Positions 24,390 through 37,300 of a stretch of DNA of 64,000 nucleotides are shown in pieces. The notes below the pieces were generated by a model that worked only from the letters and a program-made list of their open reading frames with translations, was not told where the DNA came from and did not search any database. A program made the position numbers and the translations under genes. The stretch's first letter is position 1; each line of letters opens with the position of its first letter. This stretch comes from Cotesia glomerata (taxonomy: Eukaryota; Arthropoda; Insecta; Hymenoptera; Braconidae), in assembly GCF_020080835.1 (NCBI RefSeq), contig NC_058161.1:28096837-28160836 (forward strand), written 5' to 3'.

Positions 24390-25840
24390 CGAATGGGTTT
24401 AGCTTTCTTCAATAGACACACTTACCCACACCCTTTAATTTTTATTTATATAGATTTATTCACGACAATATACATTATGAAAATGTTATTGCAAAAAATA
24501 ATTTCGCTTCAATGTGTTTCCATTCTCTCCGTAAAGAATTCGATATTTTTTAAATTGAAATTCATTGAAAAAATTTCAATTTAAAATTTCATTACTCATA
24601 TTTTCATTCTCTTGACAATAAATTTATTTCTTACAAAAAAATATTAAATCCATTAATATTTCTAGAATAAACAATATTCAACGACTCTCAATTATAGCTA
24701 TAATTTTAATGAGTATTAATTTCCCGTTAATTAATAAGAGTGTTTTTAGCTTAAGCCTCTTTCTATGAAAAGTAAATTTTCATAAAAGTGGTTGTTGATA
24801 AATAATAATAGAATATAATTAATAAAGGATATTCCTACTAAATTCAGTCTTTAGGGGCTGCGGTTGAAAAACGCTTATAGATAAAACTGTTGAATTTAAA
24901 AAGGGGTAGATATTGAACGAAAGACTTGCGCTACCCACATCGACTGCTACAGTTAAGATTTAATTACAAGTTACAATTTAATCAGGGTAAATCGATTAAT
25001 TAACTAAATGGTTATTTGGGATGTATTTATTAGCAAAAACGAAAAGCTTGTTCCATTACGGGTGAGTTGCTCATGCACCGAATTTTCCCGGAGGTTATAA
25101 TCCTATTGAGTTTGAGTATATAAGAGCTTAAAAAACAATTACATGAGTGCTAAAACTTCCATCCGAGTGCATATTATATTACTTTGTTCATTTTTTTCGA
25201 CACCTTCATTATCCATTAGTTAATTTACTGTGTTTGTACACAATGGAGGAAAACTTTGAGGAAGATATTGTATTTCTACAATGTTAACATTGTTTGTGGA
25301 ACAATTGACCCGTACATTCACGATACAATAGTAATTACCTTTTGCTTGGGGTAAATAGTGATAAAATAACAACAAGTTTTAACATTACATCTATTATGAA
25401 GGTCTAGATGCTAAAAGTTATGAATATAAAATTAGCATTTTTCCCAAAAAATGAACTTACCAACTCATCCTTGAGCTGAAGATGATAGTACTATATCGGA
25501 TAGGGTAGCAGATGCTTACTTGTACTTATTGAGTACTAACTGGATCGACAACCTGGAAACCGGCCAAATATTCATGAATCATGATGCAAATACTCGACAA
25601 ATGGTATTTATTATCGAGAATATTAGGTTTGGACATATCTCCGATTAAATTCATCCAGTTTGAAATGACAAAAATGTCGACGAAATATATCACTGAATAT
25701 TTAGATTTGGGAATTATTCATGGATGTTATACATATTACGTAACTTCATGCTCTACCAACTAAACTGTTCAAAATTTGATATATAGAGGGAAAGCTGAAC
25801 AAAAACTCAGTCATTATACGAATTTGGATAAAATTTATTT
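24390..25840. other. No recognisable gene
   Basis: AT-rich with scattered chance ORFs. A short segment near 24900-24960 weakly resembles the tRNA-like block at 15148-15232. Confidence 0.35.
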
Positions 25841-25844
25841 TCAA

Positions 25845-26798
25845 CCCGAGTAAAAACAGAATTCCGCCGCACCACTGCCGCAACACCGCTGCACGGCTTT
25901 TTAAGCGCCGCACCACCGCTGCACTACAGCCGTGAAAATTTTGGTTATTTTACAAGTGCCGTATCACCGCCGCACCACCGCCGTGACAAGTAAAGAATTT
26001 ATCTATTCGCCGCACTACCGCCGCACCAGCGCCGTGACAAGTAAATAAATTTCTATTCGCCGCACCACCGCTGCACCACCGCCGCACCACAGCTGTGACG
26101 CGCCCGGGTAAAAATAAAATTATTAATTTTTACGAAAAAATAATAAATTTCGTTCGACCGCCGCACCACCGCTGCACCACCGCCGCACCATACCACTGTT
26201 TGATGGTATATACATTGAAATAATATATTCGTTGATCATTCAAATAGCTTAACTAAATTTTTTAAGTTAAGTATGGCTTGCAGTGCAGTTGGCAATGTTC
26301 GAGACTTCCATGCAGACGATCCAGGTTCGAATCCCATCACAGTTCAATTTTTAAAATTCTTTCAGAGTATTTCAATAGGCGTACCGCTTCTGTGCAACCC
26401 GAGGACGAAATTAAAAATCTACATCAACAATACGACTAAAAAAATCAATAATTTCGCGGTGCTTTGGCCTGATTTAAAAAAAAATTTTTTTTTTAATATT
26501 AGGCATTCGATTAAAAGGAGGTTGATCAATAGGTCTTACATAAAGATTTCTAGTCGCATTATTTATTAATTAATTATTGCGTGATAAATTAATTATGATA
26601 CCATTTTTTGTGAAATTGTAGGTATGATTTAGCATTGGTGCGGCGGTGGTGCAGCGGTAGTGCGGCGATGCTAGGGGGAGTAAATTTTTAACGTGCGGCG
26701 TAATAGTCCGCCAAACGGCGGTCATGCAGCGGTGGTGCGGCGGTCGAACGAAATTGATTATTTTTCCGTAAAAAATAATAATTTCATTTTTACTCGGG
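25845..26798. mobile_element. CCGCACCACCGC-word element with tRNA-like core
   Basis: Ends CCCGAGTAAAAA (25845) and TTTTTACTCGGG (26798) are inverted. The arms consist of copies of CCGCACCACCGCTGCACCA (25860-26200) and the complement (26636-26750). A second, inner end CCCGGGTAAAAATAAAATTA at 26104 pairs over about 95 bp with the right end, so the left arm appears partly duplicated. The core holds a tRNA-like block (26276-26342). The right flank (from 26805) matches 42318-42640 in reverse complement, which helps fix the right boundary. Confidence 0.7.
26276..26342 (+). other. tRNA-like sequence
   Basis: A-box-like TTGCAGTGCAGTTGGCAATG and a clear B-box GGTTCGAATCCC. The CGAGACTTCCATGCAGACG stretch matches the block at 6898-6975. 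No convincing acceptor stem was found. Confidence 0.5.
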
Positions 26799-26804
26799 AA
26801 CTTC

Positions 26805-27100
26805 TTTCCTTCAAAATTAATCATTATCGGGAAACAAGAACAGTTGAATTATTAAAAGCAGAAAGGAGAAACTCTTCTACTTTAAAACTGTAAAAATTAC
26901 ACTATTTGTCCGCGTGTAGAAAATATTAGTTTCAAATAATACATCGTCCTAATTTTTGAACTTCATCAGTTTCTACAATTGTGATTTAAAAGTTACAACC
27001 TAACACTGTAATTTTCGGTAAGAAATTTTCAAATTTAGGAATTACATTCCGCACTGAAATTTTCTTTGCAAATTTCTTAAACCTTGCCAGCTAAGTCGTT
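26805..27100. repeat. Dispersed repeat shared with 42318-42640
   Basis: Reverse-complement match to 42318-42640 over the whole segment, from GGGAAACAAGAAC to AACCTTGCCAGCTAAGTCG. No coding sequence. Confidence 0.7.
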
Positions 27101-27156
27101 TTTTTCTCTTTTCCTAGCAACAGAAATTCTTATTTAAACTTAGAATTTTACAGTGT

Positions 27157-28845
27157 TTAAGGGAGTATTCTACTGTAGAGGCATGAATTTCGCCCGATTT
27201 TAGAAGCGCTGTACGAAGGAAACAAAAAATATTTTTATATCAATTTTTTTATCATTTGTTTATTGATGTTTTATTATTACATAAAAAAATTATTAAAAAA
27301 AAAAAATTAAAATTGACAAAGTTATGAGCAGTCAAAGTGGGGGGTCAAAAAAAAAGAGGGTGTCCTGGCGTGCATTATTCCAACCCTCCTGGTGATCTGA
27401 AACATAAAAAACAGACGGGTTCTTAATTATTATAGATGCCGCTATCGTATAACCTTTGGATAAGTTAAAAAAAATTTTCTTTTTTAAATGGCGGCAGTTT
27501 GAAAAAAAAAATTTTTTTTTTTTTCATATTTTTTTAACAATTTTTTAAAAATACTAAATGAGAAGTTATAGTTTTGTACAGGGTTCACGAGATGAAGCGA
27601 CGTATAGAGAACATCCTCTTCAAATTTGAAGTAAATCAGTTCATTAGAACTCGAGATATCCTTACCGCCAGCTCGAAAAAAGTAGTTCCGAGAAAAACGC
27701 GTTCAAAGTTTTGAGACAAGTTTTCGACAATTTTACTTGTAGAATGGTCCAGAATACTTACATATTTTTAATCGGCGATTCCTGCTCCATATAAGAATCC
27801 TTCCTCTACTTCAAAATGCTCATTTTCCGATGTTCTCTTGTGAAGACGTGCAGTTCTACCCTCCTTTGACGCCTCTGAAGTCCGGAGTTCCGAGCGCTCG
27901 ATACGCGCTTCGTCCCGTCTCGCTGCAAAAGCATTAGCTTCTGGGCCAATCGTGATTCCCATAACATCTAAGATTTTTAATATAGGTATAAAACCTTCAT
28001 TAAAAATACTAACTGCGAAGAAAGTGGCAATTTCAATTGTCTTCGGTCCAGCGTGAATGTGCTTCGGAGCAAAAGTCCAAATTAACGAATTCAAAGATTC
28101 GTTATTATTTTGGGTTTCAGAACCCAAACATCGTTCCAATAAAGAATCAGCTGATAAACTTTCATAAATTGGTTTTATTACTTCTAAAACTTTGTCATTT
28201 AGAGGAGGATTTTTGTGGTCAAATTCGTCAATAGTGCCGTCTTCTATTGCCTTCTGATACTTGCACCAACTAGATGAACAATTCATGTGCTGAGGATTTT
28301 CGTTAGTTGAAATTTTATGAAAGTAGGTTGCCCACACATCTCTCTTCATGTCTTCAACAGAATCTGGATTTCGACGAATTGCCAAACCATAATATAAAGA
28401 CAATTCATTGATAAGCTTATCAGTGAGTTTACCAGCGCCTTTGCCACCAATACCTTTATTATCTTTTTTTGCTTTACGTAACCGTGAACCCATGCGTTTT
28501 TGAACATGCCCAACACACTTCTTTTTTTCTACTACCGGGTTATCATTGTAGGGGTTAATATCAAGAATGCCCTTGAAAGTTTTTGAGTCACCATCTCCGA
28601 TATATCGGATATATTTGGCATTATGCTTGGTTTCCGACCTCCCAAACATTTCAAGTTAACATTTGTTAACTTGTAGCGGTCGGACCGGAACCGATGCCAC
28701 GTCACTAAAACGGCTATAACTCATGAAATAATAGGAATTTTGAAAAATCCTTTTAATGACATATTTTTGAATATCTGAACTTTGAAAATATGAAAAAAAA
28801 AAATTTTCGATTTTTTCAAAATTCTGCAGTAGAATACTCCCTTAA
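27157..28845 (-). mobile_element. Mutator-like element with matching terminal inverted repeats
   Basis: The ends are inverted: GGGAGTATTCTACTGTAGA at 27161-27179 and its counterpart ending at 28841 (one mismatch). A TTAA stands immediately outside both ends; no 8-9 bp duplication, expected of Mutator-like elements, can be read. The element is 1.68 kb and carries an open but N-terminally incomplete transposase frame. The non-coding part downstream of the gene is similar to that of the copy at 58065-59419, whose end also reads CCCCTTAA. Confidence 0.75.
27768..28649 (-). CDS. Mutator-like transposase domain protein (N-terminally truncated)
   Basis: A 293-residue open frame related to the arthropod proteins annotated as Mutator-like transposase domain. 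These are DDE-type enzymes that cut and paste their element. Visible hallmarks are YIGDGDSKTF (residues 16-25, with an expected catalytic Asp), CVGHVQKRMGSRLR (about 45-58), GAGKLTDKLINELSLYYGLA, the Cys/Trp-containing MNCSSSWCKYQKA (about 121-133), LLERCLG and QNNNESLNSLIW (expected catalytic Glu). The C-terminal tail is charged. The family is normally longer at the N-terminus, and the first catalytic Asp should lie there. Here an in-frame stop stands 9 bases before the ATG, so the frame starts inside the domain. It is therefore probably inactive even though open. It lies inside matching TIRs (27161-28841). Confidence 0.8.
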   Translation of the reverse strand: MFGRSETKHNAKYIRYIGDGDSKTFKGILDINPYNDNPVVEKKKCVGHVQKRMGSRLRKAKKDNKGIGGKGAGKLTDKLINELSLYYGLAIRRNPDSVEDMKRDVWATYFHKISTNENPQHMNCSSSWCKYQKAIEDGTIDEFDHKNPPLNDKVLEVIKPIYESLSADSLLERCLGSETQNNNESLNSLIWTFAPKHIHAGPKTIEIATFFAVSIFNEGFIPILKILDVMGITIGPEANAFAARRDEARIERSELRTSEASKEGRTARLHKRTSENEHFEVEEGFLYGAGIAD

Positions 28846-28875
28846 ATAGAAAATAGTTAAAATAAAAGTGGGGAA

Positions 28876-28927
28876 GACACCCGCATTCTTGTTGGTTACA
28901 GTTTTTGCATCGTCGTTGGTAAAGTAA
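28876..28927 (+). repeat. 52-bp direct repeat, left copy
   Basis: Identical to 29646-29697 (starts GACACCCGCATTCTTGTTGG). The two copies flank a truncated copy of the unclassified element. Confidence 0.9.
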
Positions 28928-28929
28928 TT

Positions 28930-29600
28930 AAAATTATTAAATTTTATCAGCACAAACTATAGTAAGCCCAGAAATTTCGATCCTGACTTTTTCGATGGGG
29001 AATATCAGCGCCACAGACTAGATAAAATAAAAATGTGTGTAATCCTTCCTATAGACACGCAACTACAGTAAAAGTGATTCATAGCTTGCATCTATGGCCG
29101 CCAGGGTGCACTGGAATTACATCTACATAAACTGTAGCTTTAAGGGGATAGGTTTGCAGTAAAAATGCAGTCAACACGAGATTTAAGTTGTTATCAATTG
29201 TAAATTTTCATTTATAATTACAAAAATACTAAAATCTGAACAAAAACAGTTTCACTGTAAAAAAGTCGCACCAAGTCCACGTTCATAAGACTATTAGGAA
29301 AAAAAATTTTTTTTTTTCTTTACAAAAGATACAAAATAAAAATTAAAAATCCGAGTAACCGATATGATTGTTTATGATTTTCGGAAATTAAAAATTTTTT
29401 GTAAATTTAAAAATTAAAAATTTTAGAACGTACTTGGTGTGCGTCATTGTGTATTTCAATTTTTTTAAAGTCCTAGCAAATAGATTTTGAATTTCATTAA
29501 AAGTAAAATATTTTGCAACCACTTACACACTAAATACGTTCTAAAATTTTTTTAATTTTTAAATTTACAAAAAATTTTTTAATTCCGAAATCATATCATG
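28930..29600 (-). mobile_element. Unclassified foldback/hairpin element, copy 2 (truncated both ends)
   Basis: Minus-strand copy of the element at 3080-4116. Positions 28930-29235 match the single-copy part and 29237-29600 part of the foldback. Both ends are missing: it stops at TTCCGAAATCATATC on the right, and the terminal hairpin is gone on the left. Confidence 0.75.
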
Positions 29601-29645
29601 TGGTTAGACCTCGGCTTCGCCTCGGACAACAATTACATGGGGACT

Positions 29646-29697
29646 GACACCCGCATTCTTGTTGGTTACAGTTTTTGCATCGTCGTTGGTAAAGTAA
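29646..29697 (+). repeat. 52-bp direct repeat, right copy
   Basis: Perfect match to 28876-28927; see that entry. Confidence 0.9.
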
Positions 29698-29714
29698 GAA
29701 AATTTAATTTTCCT

Positions 29715-29795
29715 GCCGGCTCATAGACTCGAACACTCGACCTCTTGTTTCGAAGACACATACTCTAGACATGCAGCCAATCCACGTGAGCAAAA
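29715..29795 (-). other. tRNA-like sequence
   Basis: On the minus strand GGTCGAGTGTTCGAGTC fits a B-box, and TTGGCTGCATGTCTAGAGTA lies where an A-box would be. It follows the right 52-bp repeat directly. Confidence 0.35.
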
Positions 29796-29799
29796 TTAT

Positions 29800-31120
29800 A
29801 GTAGGCGTTGTCGTATTTAAACGATTTACTGAGGCGATTTAAATATTATAGCTTCAAACTGTAAAAATTAACAAGCTTGGTATTTACTTTTTACATTTTA
29901 AGTTTTCTGAAACTATTTTCTTTATAGTTAAATTTGCTGTTTGGTATAGGAGTGGTCGATCCTTGTAACGGAAAGTGTAAGATTTACAGTGTGGGCTGTA
30001 ACATTTCCCAGCTCTTATATAAATCTTGGCTTTTACGAGTTCACAATGTAATTGTTTTTATCAATGAAAATTTAAAATATTTTATTTATTGAGCAAAAAA
30101 TACATCACCAGGAAATTTTAATGTTTACAGTTTCATTCATGATTTAATACACTGTAAATCGAAGTGTTTTAAAAGTGACTACAATGCTTCAAGATAGGAA
30201 CAAAACACTTTACTACTTTTAATTTACTACTTTTAATTGAAATATCTTATTACTAAAAATGCTTTAACAAACACAACTTATGCTGTAAGCTTTAAGCTTT
30301 TTTGCAGAGTCTTTTTTTATTGTAAAAACAACAAGTATTTAACTTTTCTTATTTCCGTGTAATTGGTAAATTTTCAAGCGTGGTAAGCTTGTAATTAGCG
30401 GGAAGTTCAGGAATGACCTGGGTCAACTTTTTTTATTTTTTTTTTCTAAGCTCATGTCCTACGCATAAATTGAGTAGCAAATAATTTGAGCGTGTTGTTG
30501 CAACATGTTAACGTTTTAGCCGCATGTACATTAGAACAAGTGGAGTAGTAACATAAACCTTAAGGCAAGTGTTGCGATCACGATTTGCCTGTTTTCTCCT
30601 CAGTCCACCTGTAGAATACATTATTTTTGCAACCCCTATGAAAGTCCAATTTAAGCGGAGTATTACCGAGTTAAACTCGCTATCGCATACGATACAGATA
30701 GTTCCTTTACAATAGTATATTTTTCCAAGGTAATGGCATTTTTTTATTGAATACCCTCGTTGAGATAAAAGATTCTTAAAGAAACTTTTTATCTTGTTCC
30801 AAAGTTATTCTGTAATTCAGAATTTTTAATTCAAAATTTTCAATTAAAAATTTTTTATGAATATGATGAAACCATCGGAAATTATTATTCAAACCTGTAC
30901 CGTTTGTAGCAAACAATAAAAAAACTAAAAACTTGTAAGCTAGTATATCAACAACGCTTTTGTTTGTGTTTATAAACGCGGTATATGTTTTCATCGATAA
31001 GAGCTAACATTGACGTAGAGGTTATTCATAAAAAGATATTTGTTACATTTTTAAATTTAAATAGTGGCTTCTGTCGAATATAAAATTTTTTTTTTCCAAT
31101 ACATGAAGAGAAAATTAAAG
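29800..31120. other. No recognisable gene
   Basis: AT-rich DNA. The only repeat sign is a short minus-strand remnant of the GAGCTC-hairpin family at 30393-30426. ORF 30776-30994 is AT-driven. Confidence 0.35.
30393..30426 (-). repeat. Relic of the GAGCTC-hairpin family 5' end
   Basis: ATTAGCGGGAAGTT followed by a degenerate GACCTGGGTCAAC, matching the 5' end of the family on the minus strand. Confidence 0.5.
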
Positions 31121-31132
31121 GGATTGTTACAC

Positions 31133-31246
31133 AGTTAAAAAATTTTCGTAAAATTTAACATAAAATTTTGTGTAGATGATTTTTTTACATAAAATTTATG
31201 TTAATTCTACACAAACTGTTTTTATTGATCAATCCATCCATTTTTT
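31133..31246. repeat. Short dispersed repeat, copy 2
   Basis: Reverse-complement match to 1-113, with a few differences and no inserted TIR element beside it. Confidence 0.75.
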
Positions 31247-31539
31247 AACACACTCAAGTGTTAATTCAAAGTAAAACTACACTTTTTTAATGTTACTGGC
31301 CAACCAACACAAAATTTATATTAAAGAATACTCCCATTCAGTTAGTAGTATAAATAACACTTTTTAAATGTCAATTCAATAAAGAGGCTGTGTTGATGTT
31401 TTCTTTAGTAAACATAATAGACACGTATGCTACACAAGATATTTAGACATGTGAATGTGATAGCCTCAACGTCATTTTAATTCGGTGGATTTTGATTTGT
31501 GTTATTACGTGAAATACTTAAATGCAGCGTGAAAAAAAA

Positions 31540-32512
<973 letters not shown>

Positions 32513-32516
32513 AAAA

Positions 32517-33486
<970 letters not shown>

Positions 33487-33489
33487 TAA

Positions 33490-34470
33490 AAATATTCGAG
33501 CATAGAAAAATTTATTGTTAATTACTACTATTCATAATAATGACTTGAAGTTATTGACTTATGGGGTTTCTCACCAAAACGAACAAAATAGTAATAAAAT
33601 CATTAATATATTAATTTTTCTCCGTCAATCATTTATTATATTTATAAAATAAAGTACAAAATTTGTATTGGAACAACAATTAATGAAAATTATAATAAAT
33701 CATCTATTTTTAAATTCAAATTAGTGAACTAAGAGTCAACAATATAACAACATTTTAATTTATCACAATCTAACTTTATAAGACTAAAATTGTAAAAATT
33801 ATTAAAATCACAGTATTTAATAGTAAATATAATATATTTTTATTTTGTTATCATTAATTTCAGAATTTAAATCAGTTAAATCAGAGTCAACAATAAAACA
33901 ATATCTTTTTAATTTCAATCTATCAAGCGAATATTGTAAAACTCATTAAAATTCAAGTATTTAGGAGTAAATTTAGTTTATAATTATCTAATAATCAATC
34001 ATTTTAAAATTAAAGTCAGTGAAATCACATTAAACAGTAAAACAATAATTTAATTTAATTTTTTTAAACCCATACTGCGAAAATTATTAAAATTTAAGTA
34101 TTTTGCATTGAACTGAATTGTTCTACTCAGAAGAAGTTTTTTTGAAAAAGAAAAAAAAAGAAATTGAATTTTGGAATTTTGAAATTGAACGTTTATTCGA
34201 AAAACCCCATAAGTCACTGACTTATGGGGTTTCGCAACTAAACGAGATTCATATCGACCGATTGGTTAGGTCTTGAACACGGATTTAATATTTTTTGGTG
34301 CTGGTATAAGTGAGGGGAAATTCAAAGAACCGAAAAATGCAATAAACCCGATTTCGAAAAAAATATAATTCATGGGGTTTCTCAAATAAACGATTCAATT
34401 GCTTTATCAATAATTGTAAAATATTTTAGAAGAAAATTCAATATTTATTAACGAAATTTTACTATCGTAA
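33490..34470. other. No recognisable gene
   Basis: AT-rich. The phrase TTATGGGGTTTC recurs near 33560, 34220 and 34372, together with AAACGA, suggesting a diverged local duplication. No ORF of interest. Confidence 0.35.
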
Positions 34471-35052
34471 TTTCACCAAATTCACCTAATACAAGTATTA
34501 AAGACTTGTAATCAAGCTATGAAAACGTTAGCTCAACTTAAAATTAACAATGAAATATTTAATGAACAATTGCGAGTAAAATTAGTGACTACACTTATAT
34601 TCCCGATTTTTGATTATTGTTGTGCTGCGTTTACCAACATGTCGAAAAAGCTGCTGCTTAGGTTGCAAAGAAAAATGAATTCTTGCGTAAGATTTATTTT
34701 CAAATTATCCAGGTATGAACATGTAACCCCGTATTATAATAAATTAGGGTGTCTAAAATTAAGTAAGAGAAGAGATTATTTCATAGCATGTTTGTTTTTT
34801 AAAGAAATAAGGCTAAATTATCGGCAGTTGTTTGGCCCAGGATTTCAATATCTTAATGTATCAATGCGTAGAGGTGACATTAGACAAGATTACTTGCGTT
34901 TGCCAAGAGCAAATAGTAATATGTATGAACAATCTTTTATAATCAATGGTATACGTATCTGGAACTCGTTGCCACCTGGGCTGACAACTGTAGATAATCT
35001 TCCTGAATTTCAAAATGCATCTTTTTCATTTTTTCTGGCTAATAACAATTAA
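34471..35052 (+). pseudogene. C-terminal part of a LINE reverse transcriptase ORF
   Basis: The open frame (177 residues from the ATG at 34519, extending upstream in frame to 34471) matches the region after the RT fingers and palm in many insect LINE ORF2 proteins. Signs are LRVKLVTTLIFPIFDYCCAA near residue 19, LLRLQRKMNSCVRFIF near 45, HVTPYYNKLGCLKLSKRRDY near 68 and INGIRIWNSLPPGL near 142. The polymerase motifs and endonuclease are absent because the copy is 5'-truncated, which is usual after incomplete target-primed reverse transcription. The stop codon at 35050 and the 3' UTR look authentic. The clade is probably CR1/Jockey-like, but I cannot fix it. The frame shows no disruption, suggesting a fairly young insertion. 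Confidence 0.75.
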
Positions 35053-35249
35053 AATCATTATTATATTTGTTTAATTAATTATGATTTCTGTTTCAAAGTG
35101 TCTCAAAGTGTTTATAAATTTACTAACTAACTACTGTAAATTTATTAAGTAACTTTATTGTATTTAGGTAACTTTAAAACCTTGCTGTTGTTATATTATC
35201 AAACTCACAGTAGTATTGTAATTGTATTTTTATACTGTATACTTATATA

Positions 35250-36806
35250 CAGGGTGATTCAGAATTACCTTTACAGCGAAAATATTCCGATAGAAGAGAC
35301 AATTTTGAGCAGAAAACATCTGAGTCGTGATTGAAAATTTTGAGTGGTTTCGGAGTTATTAAAAATTTTAGTTGACCAATCAGATGCGAGATTTAGCATT
35401 TAAAAAAAAAGCAAAAGAATAAATAATAAATTTGGCTGCGTTGTGACTTCCAACTTCAAGCTTTACTTTTGTTTTTTTACTTTTTTAAATAATTCTAATT
35501 TTAAAAAATTTAAACGAATGTAACCTTCAAAATAAAATTAATTTTTTAGTTACAAAGATAATTTTAAAATTCTAGAAAGTAATTAAATAAATTGACAATG
35601 GAGAAAATAAATTGATTTGATGTTTACTATTGAGCGGACAAATTTCAGACTGCTCATCAGGTTAACAATAGAAACTTTTATCAGGTGAAGCACCAGGACA
35701 AACTCCAGGCTGCTTATCAGGATAATAATAAGGATTTTTATTAAAAAATTAAAAAGGACAAAATTCAGGTTGCTCATCAGGATAATAATAAGGACTTCTA
35801 TCAGGTGGAGCACCAGGACCAATTCCAGGCTGCTTATCAGGATAATAATTAGGACTTTTATCAGATAAAGCACCAGGGTAAACTCCAGGCTGCTTGTCAG
35901 GATAATAATGACTTTTATCAGGTGAAGCACCAGTGCAAATTCCAGGATACTTATCAGGATAATAATAAGGACTTTTATTAAAAAAATAAAAAGGACGTAC
36001 TCCACGCTGCTCATCAGGATAATAATAGGGACTTTTATCAAATGGAGCACCAGGACAAACTCCAGGCTGCTTATCAGCATAATAATGAGGACTTTTATAA
36101 AAAAAATAAAAACGATGAACTTTAGGCTGCTATCTAGGATAATAATAAGAATGTCTCTAAATGAAGTCTTATAGTTTGTCTTGTCAGTAAGTCCTTCGTA
36201 TGATTCTAAAGATCAGTCGGAAAGTCGTCCTCGTATTCCATCAGATGAAAGTACTGAGTTTGTCCCGGTGCTCCACTTGATAAAAGCCCTTATGATTGTC
36301 CTGATGAGTAACCTGAAGTTTGTCCTTTTAATTTTTTAATAAAAATCCTCATTATTATCCTGATAAGCAGCCTAGAGTTTGTCCTGGTGCTTCACCTGAT
36401 AAAAGTCCTTATTATTATCATGAACAGCAGCCTAGAGTTCATTCTTTTTATTTTTCCGATAAAAGTCCTTATTATTATCCTAATGAGCAGTCTGGAATTT
36501 GTCCGCTCAATCGTAAACATCAAATTGAAGGTTACATTCGTTTAAATTCTTTGAAATTAGAATTATTTAAAAAAGTAAAAAAAACAAAAGTAAAGCTTGA
36601 AGTTGGAAGTCACAACGCAGCCAAATTTATTATTTATTCTTTTGCTTTTTTTTTAAATGCTAAATCTCGCATCTGATTGGTTAACTAAAATTTTTAATAA
36701 CTCCGAAACCACTCAAAATTTTCAATCACGACTCAGGATTTTTCTGCTCAAAATTGTCTCCTCTATCGGAATATTTTCGCTGTAAAGGTAATTCTGAATC
36801 ACCCTG
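35250..36806. mobile_element. Foldback element with CAGGGTGATTC ends and TA duplication
   Basis: CAGGGTGATTCAGAATTACC (35250) and its reverse complement ending at 36806 begin arms of about 300 bp. TA flanks both sides (35248-35249 and 36807-36808), as for Tc1/mariner-type insertions. The centre is filled by 60-bp tandem units on the left (35654-36130) and inverted units on the right (about 36230-36500). No transposase is encoded; the 165-residue open frame on the minus strand is only a translation of the tandem units. Confidence 0.85.
35654..36130. repeat. Eight 60-bp tandem units
   Basis: Unit pattern TTATCAGGATAATAATAAGG, then CTTTTATCAGGTGAAGCACC, then AGGACAAACTCCAGGCTGC. One unit is 57 bp. 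Some units replace the GTGAAGCACC part with an A-rich TTAAAAAAATAAAAA version, giving an irregular two-type order. Inverted copies follow at 36230-36500. Confidence 0.85.
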
Positions 36807-37002
36807 TATATACATAAAAAATGTATTGCTTATTGATGGCCTTGAGGGAGCTTCGGCTCTAAGGACAAATAAATATATATCTATCTATCTAAAAAATAAT
36901 TATTGCATTAAATTCGATTAGAAAAAATACAATATTACTATTGTAAAAAGTAAGAGATTAAAATTTCCAGTGCTGCCTTTATATCTTTCCAATGAAGTAA
37001 CA

Positions 37003-37300
37003 AATTTTACAATAGTTGAATTGAAATGTTTTTCAATTATTGTGAGTAATGGCCGTGCACAGCGCTAGACTCCGAGTTTATGTAAGTGCTGAAGGACATG
37101 AATAGTGGTTTACCTCGAATAGCGTAGAGGGAGAGCCTCTGGCTAACCAGCTAATAGTTCTAGGTTCGATTCCCGGACGCAAATTCCGATTTGTATTTTC
37201 GGTTACTGCAAAGTTACCAATAAGTCCAAATTCCTACCCTCTTCCTCCCTAAAATTTCTTTTAAAAAAACCGACTGTCAATTTTTACAATAGTTGAATTG
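37003..37300 (+). mobile_element. tRNA-bearing SINE-like repeat S4 with ~21-bp target duplication
   Basis: The flanking direct repeats are AATTTTACAATAGTTGAATTG at 37003-37023 and the same with one extra T at 37279-37300. The insert (37024-37278) contains a tRNA-like block at 37107-37180 with GGTTCGATTCCCGG, then a tail with TTTTCGGTTAC and CCTACCCTCTTCCTCC. That tail resembles repeats S1 and S2. No ORF. Confidence 0.65.
37107..37180 (+). other. tRNA-like sequence of S4
   Basis: A-box-like TAGCGTAGAGGGAGAGC, an anticodon-arm-like CTGGCTAACCAG and a B-box GGTTCGATTCC. The T stem is imperfect. Confidence 0.5.

Larger units (their letters stand above)
35053..36890 (+). mobile_element. LINE 3' UTR and tail, split by an insertion
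   Basis: The 3' UTR runs 35053-35249 and resumes at 36809. The LINE end is CTTCGGCTCTAAGGAC, then AAATAAATATATATCTATCTATCT (36862-36890), a microsatellite-like tail common in insect LINEs. The insertion (35250-36806) can be removed at its TA duplication to restore a continuous UTR. Confidence 0.7.

Noticed and set aside
35583..36080. 165-residue hydrophobic repeat ORF on the minus strand
   Set aside because: It arises because the 60-bp units are a multiple of three; one unit is 57 bp and inverted units follow. It lies inside a non-autonomous foldback element.
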